DNA of 64,000 nt from Acholoe squamosa (GCA_949317995.1 OX439040.1:23989830-24053829); one strand, 5' to 3'. Numbered from the stretch's first letter, positions 1 through 11,427 are shown. Notes: generated by a model from the letters alone, not told the origin. Translations and numbers: made by a program.

Positions 1-1601
1 ACTTCTGGTGTGCCAAAAATTTTGCAAACCTTCTTGAAAATTTTTGGACTCAGTTCCCATTCCAGATCTGGTGAAAAGTGTCTTGACAGGTAGTCTGCCA
101 ACACATTTTCCTTTCCTGGTATGTGGTTGATGGTCAACCACATATCCCTCTCGGCACACCAGTCCCAGATTTGCTTTGCCAACTCGTTGCATTCAACCGA
201 TTTGATTCCACCCATTTTTCGGACATAAGCCAAAGCAGTAGTGTTATCAGTACGAATTTTGACATTGACCCCATGTTCTGGTACCAATGCTTGTAATCCT
301 AATTGGATTGCCATCAACTCATGGATGTTACTATGAAGTTTCACTTCCTCCTCCTTCCAAATACCCTTGGTGGTTGTCTCACCCCTGTGAGCCCCCCACC
401 CAGTGCCTGAAGCGTCGGTGATGATTTCAAAATCAGCACCCTCGTTTCTGATCTTTTTGGAAGCAGTCGGAAGGTTTTCTAACCACCAGTTGATGTCATC
501 CATACCATGTGAACCCACAATCATTTCTGCATCAAAATTCCCTTTATTTTGTTCCAGCGCTAGGTTCTTTTCTCTCTCAAGACCCTTGATATGTGCCGGC
601 CCATACTGCACTCCTGCAGAATAGGCCGTCATCAGACCAACAATACCAGCAATATCCCTTATTGTGTAAGGCTTGGGACCATTAGCCAAGTTCCACACCG
701 CCATGTTGAACTTGTCTATCTTGTCCTGTGTGGGTCTCACGGTCATAGTCTGTGAGCTCAACAGGAACCCCAAAAACACAATTTCTTGTGTAGGCGTAAA
801 TACTGATTTATCAGGATGCACCACAAACCCTAGAGAATCTAACTCTAGTCCAAGCCTGTCAGTAGTAACCCTACACTGTTCTGCTGTATCTCCCAAGATA
901 AAGGAGTCATCAATGTATTGAAAACACTCATGACCTCCCTCTCTCAGGTTGGAGAAGACTGGATTTAGAATTTTTGTAAAAATTCTAGGGGCACAGGCCA
1001 AACCATTGGGCATGCCCTGGAACTCATACAAGATTCCTTTCCAGTAGAATCTCAGGAACTTCCTATCCTCTTTTGACACCAAAACAGAATAGTAAGCATC
1101 CTTGAGGTCAATGGATGCCATAAAGCATCCAGGCCTCATCATTTCAACAGCCGTGTTTAAACTTGTCATTTTAAAATGTGTGTACTCTACACTCTCATTC
1201 ATTTTTGACAGATTCAAAATTAATCTGTACTCGCCATTGGGCTTGGGCCTTACAAACACGTTAGAAATGAATTGACCTTGAGCTGGTTCCACAGGAACTA
1301 TGACACCTTTTATGAGCAACTTGCCAATCTCATTGTCAACATGCTCCTCTTTCTCTGATCCCAGATCATAAGGGAAAGGCACCATTTGTTGAGTTGGTTC
1401 CAACTCCTCAAAAGGTATCTTCACCCCTTTAACCATGTCCAGGACCCACGGGTCACTAGTTATCCTGGACCAGCGGTCTATATATCTAGCAATGCTACCA
1501 GCGACAAAATTCTGAGCAGAATGATTGAACTGTAGGGGACTTACCTGCCCTGCTAAGGACCCTACTTCTGAAAACCCGAGGTTTGCTTCGCCTTCGCTGC
1601 A
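1..1601 (-). CDS. DIRS-like retrotransposon reverse transcriptase/RNase H (partial, runs off left edge)
   Basis: Reading the minus strand from 1601 down to the window edge gives one open frame with no internal stop. The protein has an RT palm: SIDLKDAYYSV, then QGMPNGLACAPRIF, then the catalytic box YIDDS (codons at 906-917). An RNase H region follows with ITDASGTGWGAH (about 400-440), RTDNTTALAYV, and the ending HIPGKENVLADYLSR near 100. This order and the C-terminal ADYLSR motif are typical of DIRS/Ngaro-type retrotransposons, which encode a tyrosine recombinase instead of a DDE integrase; that part would lie left of the window. There is no ATG near the beginning of the frame. It overlaps the end of gag by about 40 nt in the -1 frame, so it is probably made as a Gag-RT fusion. 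No disabling mutation was seen, so the copy may be young. Confidence 0.85.
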
Positions 1602-2806
1602 CTACCCGCTGCTGCTGGCGCTGGTGCCCTGGGCCTCGGTCCATTCATCCTTTGTGCCACATTGTGACCAAACTGGGGAATCACGAATGGGAACCTCATA
1701 CCAGCTAACGGGTTGAACCCCCTGGGCTGATGCTGATGCCTCTGCTGGGGAAACCCCCGCCGGCGCTGCTGTTGCTGGCCTTGTTTGAAGCTACTCTTAG
1801 CTTTCCCTGGCGCTGCATGTTGCTGTGCTGGTTTCTCAAGTTTTTCGGCCATCTTGTGTGCTGAGTCCACAGTTTTGATTGCCTCCTCGAGATTACCTCC
1901 GAATAAGAACTTCGGGTCATCTCCACCATCCTTGAGGAAATGCTCCCCATATTTAGCAACTACCATGGGCTTGAGTGCCTCCGTTCTACGAGCAGTGATG
2001 GCCTTGATCGTACTGACAATCAACTTCATACAGTCCCCAAAAGCCTCACTCAGTTCATCCAACTGACTGTCCTTATCACCTCGAGATATCCACAGGTCCA
2101 TGATCGGCACAAATGCCAGCATGGCCTTTACCAGGTGCACTTGTAGCTTCTTCAATGCTTCCTCACGTTTAAGAAACTCAGAGTTCTTGCTTTTATTAAT
2201 TAGAACCTTAAGCACTGGTTCTAACTCCGGCACAACCAATTGGCCAGCCTTCTCCGGCTGTGGGTACTTGCTGTGCAACGTTTCCAGGTCAGACCTGGTC
2301 CTTTTTTCCCTGAACATTGAGTTCAGAAAATCTGCCACAAAGGGTCTGATATCCTTTCCTTTCTTCCCTTTCTCTTGTTCCTGCTCCACACACTCTTTCA
2401 TGAGGTTGTAAAGTTTACCGGAAGGTTTAGGCTCCTCCTTAACCTCCTCAACTTCCTCATCTTCTTCCTCTTCCGAGGGGTCAGTGGGTGTTTGCTTCAC
2501 AGCTTGCATCAGTAGACTGCCCAAGAATTGGCCCATCATTGCCGATGTGTCCACATTCTGGAACAAGGATTGGAAGTCAAACCCTTGAGTACCAGAAGTC
2601 CCTGCAGTAGATTGGGTCGAAGTACCTGAAGTACCCTCCATAGGAGCCGTAGTCGTAGTACCTTCCGTACCAGCATGACCAGCCCCTGACGTGCCAATGG
2701 TCTCATTGGAGTCATGCATCTGAATGTCAGATCCATCCTCACTTATAGTATGTTTCCTCCTAGTATTTGGACCTTTCTTGCCCTTGTTTTCCTTCTGATC
2801 ACTCAT
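1562..2806 (-). CDS. DIRS-like retrotransposon Gag-type ORF1
   Basis: An open frame of about 414 codons from the Met at 2806 (MSDQKENKGKKG); an in-frame Met at 2839 is also possible but less likely. The protein starts with a basic and Ser/Thr/Gly-rich tail (several TSGT repeats), has an acidic run (EEEEDEEVEEVKEE) near residue 120, a predicted helical middle region, and a Gln/Arg/Pro-rich basic end (QGQQQQRRRGFPQQR) that could bind RNA. There are no zinc knuckles. The position directly upstream of an overlapping RT frame is what identifies it as the Gag-like ORF1 of a DIRS element; I do not recognise the sequence itself beyond that. Its last codons contain the heptamer GGGTTTT in the frame needed for a -1 shift into RT. 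Confidence 0.75.
   Translation of the reverse strand: MSDQKENKGKKGPNTRRKHTISEDGSDIQMHDSNETIGTSGAGHAGTEGTTTTAPMEGTSGTSTQSTAGTSGTQGFDFQSLFQNVDTSAMMGQFLGSLLMQAVKQTPTDPSEEEEDEEVEEVKEEPKPSGKLYNLMKECVEQEQEKGKKGKDIRPFVADFLNSMFREKRTRSDLETLHSKYPQPEKAGQLVVPELEPVLKVLINKSKNSEFLKREEALKKLQVHLVKAMLAFVPIMDLWISRGDKDSQLDELSEAFGDCMKLIVSTIKAITARRTEALKPMVVAKYGEHFLKDGGDDPKFLFGGNLEEAIKTVDSAHKMAEKLEKPAQQHAAPGKAKSSFKQGQQQQRRRGFPQQRHQHQPRGFNPLAGMRFPFVIPQFGHNVAQRMNGPRPRAPAPAAAGSAAKAKQTSGFQK
1571..1577 (-). promoter_or_regulatory. Candidate -1 ribosomal frameshift site, DIRS gag/RT
   Basis: On the minus strand the last gag codons are TCG GGT TTT CAG AAG TAG. G GGT TTT fits the X XXY YYZ slippery rule exactly. A -1 slip moves ribosomes into the RT frame, which is open from 1601 onward but has no ATG. 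Five nucleotides downstream, GTAGGG can pair with a later CCCTAC to form a short stem. Recoding is inferred; the frame relation and heptamer are seen directly. Confidence 0.6.
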
Positions 2807-3040
2807 GGTGAATCTGTAAGAAACAGGACCCAGAGTCACTAAAATTTAAACACTACTGTGTTAAAATAGGAAGAATCACAATTCAAGTTAATAGTTAGAA
2901 GAAACTAACCTCAACTGTAATCAACATCAAGTGAACAGGCCCAGTAATGCCGATCGCTAAACCAAAACTTCCGGTAATGCCGATCGCTAAACCAGTAAAC
3001 AACTGCTTCAGTTTGTCACTTTATGGTCAATCAGTCCCTG
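2807..3040. other. 5' leader of the DIRS element
   Basis: Non-coding stretch upstream of gag. It includes a 30 bp direct duplication around 2943-2998 in which the motif GCCGATCGCTAAACC appears twice. The outer boundary of the element was not found. Confidence 0.4.
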
Positions 3041-3360
3041 TACCGGGCGCGCACTCGTCTCCGTCTTAACAGAGAAACACGCCGAAACCAGCGGCAAAGT
3101 TTTCCGCCTCTCGGTCAACGTACCGGGCGGGCGCTCGTCTCCGTCTTAACCGAGAGACACGCCGAAACCAGCGGCAAAGTTTTCCGCCGCTCGGTCAACG
3201 TACCGGACGCGCGCTGGTCTCCGTCCTAACCGAGAGACACGCCGAAACCAGCGGCAAAGTTTTCCGCCGCTCGGTCAACGTACCGGGCGCGCGCTGGTCT
3301 CCGTCTTAACCGAGAGACACGCCGAACCCAGCGGCAAAGTTTTCCGCCGCTCGGTCAACG
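3041..3360. repeat. Tandem array, 4 x 80 bp, GC-rich
   Basis: Units start at 3041, 3121, 3201 and 3281, each beginning TACCG and ending TCGGTCAACG, with a strict 80 bp period and only a few differences. A fifth TACCG at 3361 starts the unique sequence. The array lies just 5' of the minus-strand DIRS gag and may be its promoter/leader array. It is much more GC-rich than its flanks. Confidence 0.9.
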
Positions 3361-3836
3361 TACCGATCGGGAAAACTCGCATTTATTGGCGAAAAACAGC
3401 CAAAATGCTCGCCAAATGCCCGCAATGACCACCTGGGGGTGGGCAAAGCTGTGATTTGCCCTTAAACTGGCAAAATTCCACTCTGTTGACACCGGGGGGT
3501 GTAGATTGAATGAAATGTTGACGACCGTGAAAACCAAGATGGCCGCCTCGGAGGAGGATCGGCCCGGTCGTTGAAAACTGCTCCAAACACAATTATACGA
3601 GCAGCAAGGGCAAAGAAAGAATTGCCCAAACAATCTATACAATAAAATTAGTCTGCGTGCTGAAAAGCAGCCCGCAGACCGTTCAAATTTTATACTTACA
3701 GATCGAAATAGCTGATGGCTCTGACAGACGAGACAGACGCTGTCTTGACCGAATCCAAAAAACTGACTGCGCATGCGCGAATCCTCCTCTCTCGTGGATT
3801 CTCGGAAACGCTGAAGGTTCCCGAGGGATAATTAGT
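3361..3836. other. Unassigned sequence between 80 bp array and satellite
   Basis: No gene could be supported. A minus-strand open frame of 139 codons (3355-3774) has no recognisable domain. A TGCGCATGCGC palindrome (NRF1-type motif) sits near 3768, followed by a CTCGTGGA stretch resembling the sequence at 22529-22556, which hints at a shared repeat rather than a promoter. Confidence 0.3.
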
Positions 3837-5292
3837 CAATACATGTTAGTAATTGCTCATTTTTTGTCAGCAGTTCATCAACATATGTCAGTAATCACTC
3901 ACTATTTGTCAATATCTGATTGAATATTAAAAATTGAATTGAAAATAGCATTGAAAATTGCATCAGAAACTCGGGTCTTTTAGGTCTTAGACCTAACCTG
4001 CTCCATCTTATAACAACACTTAGTCCATATATGTCAGTAATTACTCACAATTTATCAGATATTAGTCAATATATGTCAGTAATAACTCGCCATTTATCAG
4101 CAATTAGTCAATATATGTTAGTAATTACTCACCATTTGTTAGCAATTAGTCGAAATATGTCAGTATTTACTCACAATTTGTCAGCAATTAGTCAATATAC
4201 GTCAGTACTTAGTCACTCTATATCAGCAATTATCAATACATGTCAGTGTTTACTCACAATCTGTCAGCAATTAGTCAATATATAACCAAGGAATAGCCAT
4301 TGATTCAATTGTGCATCCTCCCTTTCTCACAATTTGTCAGATATTAGTCAAAATATGTCAGTATCTATGGACTATTTGTCAGCAATTAGTTAATATATGT
4401 TAGTAATTGTTCACTATTTGTCAATATATGTCAGTAATTACTCACTATTTGTCAGCAATTAATCAATATATGTCAGTATTTACTTACTATTTGTCAGTAC
4501 TAGTAATTGTTCACTATTTGTCAGCAATTCGTCAATATATATCAGTATAATTTTACTCACAATTTGTCAGCAATTAATCAATATATGTCAGTACAAAGTC
4601 ACTCTATATCAGCATTTGTCAATACATGTCAGTATTTACCTACAATCTGTCAGCATTTAGTCAATATATAACAGAGAAATAGCCATTGATTGAATTGTGC
4701 ATCCTGCCTTGACTGGTATGTGTCAAAATATGTCAGTATATATGGACTATTTGTCAGCAATTAGTTAATATAATTATGTTAGTAATTATTCACTATTTGT
4801 CAGCAATTAGTCAATACATTAGTAGTAGTTACTTACATTTTATCAGCATTTAGTCAATATATGTTAGTAACTGCTCATTATTTGTCAGCAATTAGTCTAT
4901 ATGTCAGTAATTGCTCACAACTTACCAGAAATTAGTCAAAATATGTCAGTAATTACTCACTCTTTTTCGGCAATTAGTCAATATATGTCAGTAATTATTC
5001 ACTATTCATCAGAAATAGTCAATATATGTCAGTAATTACTCACTCTTTGTCATTAATTATTCAGGATATGTCAGTACTTAGTCACTAGATATCAGAAATT
5101 AGTCAACACATGTCAGTATTTACATACAATTTGTCAGCAATTAGTCAATAAATGTCAGTATTTTACTCACTTTTTGTCAACATTTAGGCAATATATGCCA
5201 GTACCTTCTCCTATGTCGGTGATAATGCAGTATTTGTGAGCAACTATTCAATATATGTCAGTAATTACTCACTATTTGTCAGCAATTAGTTA
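3837..5292. repeat. AT-rich satellite, ~42 bp period
   Basis: About 35 diverged copies of a 42 bp unit of the form ATTAGTCAATATATGTCAGT followed by AATTACTCACTATTTGTCAGCA. The period is a multiple of three, so spurious ORFs of repeating 14-residue blocks arise (for example 4031-4285); they are not genes. Some units have lost or gained half-units. The same family reappears at about 53495-53685. Confidence 0.9.
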
Positions 5293-5559
5293 AAGCATAG
5301 TTTAGCATAGCAAATAGAACACAGTTGCCCATAGATCATTTTAGGGCAATGCCCTATCCTTAGACATTTTTTTGAATTATTAATCTGACACTTTTATGTC
5401 ACAAAAGAATAAGGGTTATCCTGGAGGGTTAAATTAAATAGGAAATGGAAATGCGCCCTAAAGTAGACCACCTAAGTGAGTGGTCATTTTTTACAAGAGG
5501 GAGAAGTTGGTGGGTTTAGGGGGGCAAACAAATTTCAGACCCCTCATACTTATAGGTCT

Positions 5560-5862
5560 TTCTGGAAGCTGGCTTAGAAAGCCACTTTTTCCAGCTCATG
5601 AATCAAAGTTTATGTAGCTTGACCCGGAAGTGGTTCCCACTCCCAGTTATATTTTAAAGGGTGATCTACCCAAAGTCTGTCTAGTTTGTTTTTGAATGTG
5701 TTCAGATTATCTGACAGTACTATAGTGTTGGGTAAGCTATTCCATTCTTGAACCACATACCAGGAAAAACTATTTTTCACTTTATCCAGGTGCCCTCCTT
5801 TCATGAAAAGTTTCCGCTGGTTCTTCCCATGTTTTGGTCTAGAGCTAGAATGTCTTCCTTAT
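5560..5862 (-). pseudogene. LINE (CR1/jockey-like) RT C-terminal remnant
   Basis: The minus strand encodes a stop-bounded piece ending in the tail of many non-LTR retrotransposon RTs: an RxxHGKNQRKLF stretch, then SWYVVQEWNSLPNTIV and LNTFKNKLDRLW. The tail at 5610-5804 is intact; an in-frame stop lies just upstream and the catalytic RT domain is absent, so this is a 5'-truncated dead insertion. Confidence 0.7.
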
Positions 5863-6099
5863 TGCAGTTATATTCTCATAGGGGGGAGGGACAAAAATGT
5901 TCGCCCCTTTTGAGCGAAGAAGCCTGCATGCCACTAAGAATAAGGGGGATAGACAAATTTCAGACCCCTCCGAGAGGGGGACGGAAAAATTTTGCACATG
6001 CAGAATTTCGCCACCCCCCCCCATTGTTTAATATTACCCCTCCCTATTAAAGAATATGGAATTTGCATTACAAAATCTGAAACACTTGATACATCACTC

Positions 6100-6345
6100 T
6101 ACCGTAATCTCCCGCGTATAAGGCGCAGCCCGCGTATAAGGCGCACCCCCAACTAAGGGAGGCCTGTCCCACGTATAAGGCGCACCCCTAAGAGCAGATT
6201 TTTGTTAATGTAGTACTGTTCTATAGTAAAAATACCCCCCTATAAGGCGCACCCCAAACTCAAGGCAATTTTCCTCCCACGTATAAGACCCAGCAGCCTT
6301 TTGTTTGGCGTACAAGACGCGCCTTATACGCGGGAGATTACGGTA
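6100..6345. mobile_element. MITE 'CCGTAATCTCCCGCG' family, copy 1
   Basis: A 246 bp element bounded by TA on both sides, with terminal inverted repeats beginning CCGTAATCTCCCGCGTATAA and ending in the reverse complement. Internal direct copies of GTATAAGGCGCACCCC follow the left end. TA target sites suggest mobilisation by a Tc1/mariner or pogo-type transposase (inference). No coding capacity. Confidence 0.85.
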
Positions 6346-6448
6346 CATCATTTTCCTACCCCAATATCAAGAAATCCGCAAAAATGTGACTTTTTCTACC
6401 GACATCTAGATGGGTGTGGACCACTAAATTTGACATGGTGACATGGCA

Positions 6449-6640
6449 ATTTCTTAAAATCGACATGTGACATGAGAGGTCCTTAGAGGTGACATGGGAC
6501 ATGGGGATTTAAGTGACATGTGACATAACCATTTCTTAAAATCGACATGTGACATGAGAGGTCCTTAGAGGTGACATGGGACATGGGGATTTAAGTGACA
6601 TGTGACATAACCATTTCTTAAAATTGACATGTGACATGGG
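6449..6640. repeat. 82 bp tandem repeat, ~2.3 copies
   Basis: TTCTTAAAAT recurs at 6451, 6533 and 6615, an exact 82 bp period; each unit is rich in GACATG (GACATGTGACATG) and contains GAGAGGTCCTTAGAGG. The first two units are nearly identical. Not coding. Confidence 0.85.
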
Positions 6641-6659
6641 GGACCCCCCATCCACACCC

Positions 6660-8060
6660 CCATCTAGGCTAGCTATAATGCCTACTAGTCTAATTTTTTT
6701 TTTTCTAAACCGGTATAGATCTATATAAGTTATATTAAATAGGGTCACTCAGGCTAGACTAGAGTCTACATGTAGGCACTGACATAACTGCCGTGTGCGG
6801 GTCTGCCGTGCGCGGAGGCTAAAAGTGTGATTTAGCAAAAATGGAGCAGCTGAAGTTGACATGTTTTTACTTATTGATTCTAAAGCTGTTTACAGGTCGA
6901 TTTGGACAATTAGAGTATCATTTTAAAGAGCTTGAAGAGGGCTTCAATATTCATGTATTTATTTAATAGATTAAGGAGAAAAAAATCATGTTTCTCCCAG
7001 GTGAACTCAAAACTTAAGTTCAGGAGCATTTTATGGTATGAAGTATGCATCTCACATAGTTAAAAATGGCACTCACATATTCCCTGGTTAAATAAGGTCT
7101 AGAAAATGTCTAGTTTTCTTCTTTCTAATAGGCAGCAGTATGTTTTTTAAGCAACTACAAAATCATGACCTATTAACTCTGTGAGGGTGTGTGAGAGATT
7201 AGCTCTAACACGCCCCCCCCCCCCCCCCACTGCAGCACACCTATAGCCACCACTGGAGGGGCCACCTGGAGGTGGCCCCTACTAGAGGGCTGACTACCAG
7301 GACTTCTCTGACTGACTAGTAGGGCTATACTTTGAAGTATGAACATCAGTCAGAGTGTCATTTTAAGGTGACATGGCAACCCACACATTTTGACATGTCA
7401 GTTGATCTTTACTTTTAACTTTTGGGTTCACACTAATATTACATCAAAACATTGAAAATTTTTGAGAACTTTGACCTCTCTTATTTATCATGACCTTGAC
7501 CCTGGTTAAGGTCATATCAAGGTCAAATGCTAGACCACATATAAAATGATCTCTATTATGTCCCTTTGACCTTGACCTTATATAGGTCAACTTGACCTTC
7601 TTGATGAAATATTGAAAAAGAGTCAGCTGATCATTGATTCTGTCATTCATCTTGCTAAATCTCAACAAATGTTAACTCATTAAAAAAAAAATCAATAAAT
7701 TTGACCTTTGACCTTATAATGACCTTGACCTGACCTAGATCAAGGTCAGGCCATAGGTCATTGGAACCACCCCTTGATGCCCTTTTCTCAAGTTTTTATT
7801 TCAAGTTCCTAGTGTTAATATCTTCTGAGAAACAGTGATTTAAGTGTTCCAGGCATTTCTAACCACAACTACTAACTAGCATGATCACACAGGGCTTTTG
7901 ACATGATTTTTTGCAATGCGCCAATTGCACACTTTTTAGCAAATACAATGCGCCATTCTGTAAATGAATGGCCATTCTAGCCATTTAAATGCGATATTTA
8001 AGCATTAAATGCGTGTATTACGCACTGCGCAGCCCTGATCACAAAATTTGAACCCTGATT
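6660..8060. other. Intergenic, low-complexity and nuclear-receptor-like motif cluster
   Basis: No gene seen. Contains a C run near 7210 and, between 7480 and 7760, many TGACCTTGACC / AAGGTCA motifs on both strands, the half-site recognised by ERR-type nuclear receptors. Such motifs also occur in simple repeats, so function is not established. Confidence 0.4.
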
Positions 8061-8067
8061 AAACTCT

Positions 8068-8143
8068 TAAAGGAGCTCTGAATCGGCTATGTCCGCCACA
8101 GTGCTAACGTCGGCGGACGTAGTTCCTCGATTCAGAGCGCCTT
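8068..8143. repeat. Imperfect inverted repeat (hairpin)
   Basis: The left arm (AGGAGCTCTGAATCG ... TGTCCGCC) and right arm (GGCGGACGTAGT ... CGATTCAGAGCGCCTTTT) pair around a short spacer. Likely a small foldback element. Confidence 0.55.
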
Positions 8144-8635
8144 TTAGTATGGGTTATTGTGGCAGAATATTGGGGTCATTTTGTGGTCTTTGGATGGTCA
8201 TAATGTCACTTTGAATTAAGATAGAGACTTCATTCAAAAAGCAAATCCACTTCTTTTCTTGAGATCTATCCAATAGTATGCAGATAGAATAGATAATATA
8301 AAGTTTTGAAAAACTAGGTAAGTGCCTACTACAATGGGCATTCAACATTGCCTATGCCCGGCTATGGCTATGAACACCAGCAGCAGTGTTGTGCTCCCTA
8401 GAATAAGCAGATTTAATATCCTGGTACAACACATGATAAACTGGAAGACACCTCTATACATAGAAAAATGCTGAATTAAGCAAATAGTGAAATCAAAAAT
8501 ATATGAATCCATATAGTATATGATATGTACACACAGTGTCCCCTCTGCTGAGACACCCACTGTCACTGTGGTCCTACCTCTTGGATAGAAAACTCAACAC
8601 TACAATTTCTGGAGAAAAGGGACGGTGTGAACGCA

Positions 8636-8786
8636 CCAATCAGAACGTCGGCTTTTTGACGAATCACATCACAGAACGTCGGGTATAACTAACCAATCAC
8701 TTCTGAGGACGTACGAACCAATAGGATCAGGCTTTATTGGACCAATCGATTCATCCCGTTGAGGTGACGTCACGAGCTGTATAAAA
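8636..8786 (+). promoter_or_regulatory. Histone H3.3 core promoter (5 CCAAT boxes, CRE, TATA)
   Basis: Upstream of the H3.3 5'UTR exon are CCAAT at 8636, 8693, 8718 and 8742, an inverted CCAAT (ATTGG) at 8736, a perfect CRE (TGACGTCA, 8765-8772) and a TATA box (TATAAAA, 8780-8786). Several CCAAT boxes plus CRE are typical of animal histone promoters (NF-Y and CREB/ATF binding; established). Transcription should start about 25-30 bp after the TATA box, near 8810. Confidence 0.75.
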
Positions 8787-8809
8787 CTAATTTTGCATAT
8801 GTAGATCAT

Positions 8810-8862
8810 TTCCACAGTTCGTGTCGCGAGAAGCAAACCGAGACAGGAAATAATCCCAAAAG
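8810..8862 (+). other. H3.3 5'UTR exon (predicted)
   Basis: The sequence after the TATA box reads into AAAAAG followed by GTAAGG, a good splice donor at 8863. A non-coding first exon is conserved in animal H3.3 genes, and the coding exon at 12092 starts exactly after an acceptor, which requires an upstream exon. The start coordinate is estimated from TATA spacing. Confidence 0.65.
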
Positions 8863-11427
8863 GTAAGGCTTTGTTATTGTTTACATGCAAGGTAGAACCT
8901 CAAATATGTAATCATACTGTTGATGAATGTACCAGGCAGGTGCTTAATGTGTATTTCGGACGGCAATGTTATCTGAAACTCTGGAATAGATGATTTTCGG
9001 ACGCGTGAGCGGGCCGCTGAATATTGTTTATGGCCGCCATTTTGGCTTTGGCCTAGATAAGCGTGACAGAAAATTTCATGTGAACGTCCTAAAAGATTTC
9101 TGTGAACACACGAAACATGGGCCCATGGATAAGTGTGTATAATATGGGCTGATATGTCTGGATTCTAAAAAGTTATTCATTCTTGCACAACAATGCCTAA
9201 TTCTTTGCTATGGCTTAATATGAAACAGCCTTTCCTCACATGGCTGGAAGTGTCTCGGTCTGGGCCCCTACAACGCTAAGTCCAGTTCTGTGTGCTGTTC
9301 CAGGCCCCATGCCATGGACGCGCATAAATTATGCGTAAAAACGTTCTATGGTGGCAAATTTGAAATGCAAGTTTAATCAAAATTGGGTCTGTGTGGGATG
9401 TAGTAGTGATTTTTGCGCTCAAATCTTGGTCATTGACCAGGACACATGTCTACTGTTTGGATTTTGGCGCCAACTGGCCTCCCGCCCATTTTGGACAACC
9501 GGTTATCGTATATGTTTTGTTTCGGATGGTCCAAGTTTAATCATCCGACACTGTCAGTTATTCAATCATTGTCATCGTAAAAAATCATATCGTTATCGCA
9601 ACATAACATATTAGGCAATACTTTTGGCATTCTCTTCACTGTTCGACGTTGTTTCAATTGACAGTTATATTGTTTTTCAACTGCTTTGTCCATGACGAAC
9701 TCTGAACTGACTGTCAGTGTCACTGAGAGTGTGACAGGTCCTGTAACATTTAAATTTGAATACATGGAGCCGAAGCTGTTACAGCGAGAATCGAAAATGG
9801 CGCAAAAATAGCCTCAGCCCGTGCCACTCTGAAGTAGGTCACAGTTAGGTACATCACATGAAAATTAAGATAAGGAGTTAGAGCTAAACCCCTGTGTCTT
9901 AGGTGTACAGGAGAGTGCAAGGGTTTCAAATCTTTTGGAATCATGTTGATATCTCAATTCGTTCTCACAGAATCGCAGAATTAGTATCTAGAAATCTGAC
10001 ATTTTTGTCCTAAGTATTCAGGCAATTTGTTGTGACCTTCTGGATCCCAATAATGGGCCAATTAGCCATAATAAATGAAGAAATGAAAGGGAGGTAAGTT
10101 AGTAAAATGTCAATTCAATTAGAATGAACCACAATATCAGCATGAAATAAAAAGCTATCTGACCCGGATGTTTACCTGTACGAAATTTTATGTTGACCTA
10201 ATTTTCCCATGACCTATATATCTGACCTACATTAGTTCATGACCTAGATTCTGATATGATCAAATATATAGGAACAGACGCTGTAAAATATGAAGAAGTA
10301 GACATTCTGATAACCTAACCACTGGTATTTGACCCTAACATTAACATCTAATGGGTTTCCTATTGACCTAGTTTCAGGCCACCCTCTATGTTTGACCAAC
10401 ATTAGCTCATGACCTAGATTTTGATGACACGATCAAATATTTTTTTCCTGTGTGGTAGCAAGTTCACATGGTCGGGAAATCATAAAATATCAGTTAATTG
10501 CTCCCAAAGTCGGGGAGCCTGTGAAACAAGTTTATCTTAGCAGGTATTGTAAGTGTCACACCTGTATGATGTACATGTGTCATGCAGTGACGGTTTTAAA
10601 ACTGCCAAATCACCATTTCGCACCTTCACACAGGAAAATGTGATTTTTCTAATTTCTTTTGCAGTCACCAGCTATACTATTCAGTCCACATGCACAAACT
10701 AGACCTTATATGAAACGCCATGAAACATACTATTACTTTCTTTTAGTTTCATTCTACTTTTTCATTTTGGACAACTTGATTTAGATGACCTTTTCAGTCA
10801 TCCACTTCAGAAATCTACAAAAATGTCTAGAAATTCACCAATTTCCCCGAAAATTTTTTATATAGGTAAAATAAGCCATGAAATACCAAGATAATTTCTT
10901 ATATGTGTTCATTTATTCTTTGTTCTATAAGAATATGCCAATTTCAGTGCAGTTTAATTTCCAGTGCAGCAATTTGATGGGTCACAAAAAATGCATCACA
11001 AATGATGGACACTCCCAGAGGAGTGGTGCAGGCATTGTGTGATGTACCTATCACAGTGTTGAGAGATAGGGCAAAAATTTCTAAATATGTCTGTGGCCAA
11101 GTTCTTTGGTATTTTGTGAAGATTCTTTAGAATATTAAGTGTCAATACAAGCCCCTCTTTACTCATGACTTCATTTTGAAAATTGAACAGAACTTTCAAA
11201 GAAAAGTTGATGTATTGTAACCCCCTATCTCTTCAGCACTGTGACCTATTTACGGCTGGCACGGTTACGTCATAAAACGCCCCTCTTCGAGGCTAAAATC
11301 GCAGTCCCACAAAAAGCACTTCGGTTGCCTATGCTATGGGCAGTCAAATTTAAAGCCATTTGCTGGGGACATTGCTTAACATTAGTCATTACATTAACTG
11401 GACAACTTCACTGACCAGCCTGTGGGT

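Noticed and set aside
3355-3774. 139-codon minus-strand frame beside the 80 bp array
   Set aside because: No domain and no signal; cannot be supported as a gene.
4031-4285. Open frame with repeating MSVITH.LS.ISQY blocks
   Set aside because: Direct product of the 42 bp satellite, whose period is a multiple of three; no conserved protein content.
3837-5292. CRISPR-like array
   Set aside because: Eukaryotic satellite: units are contiguous and diverged, without unique spacers between conserved repeats.
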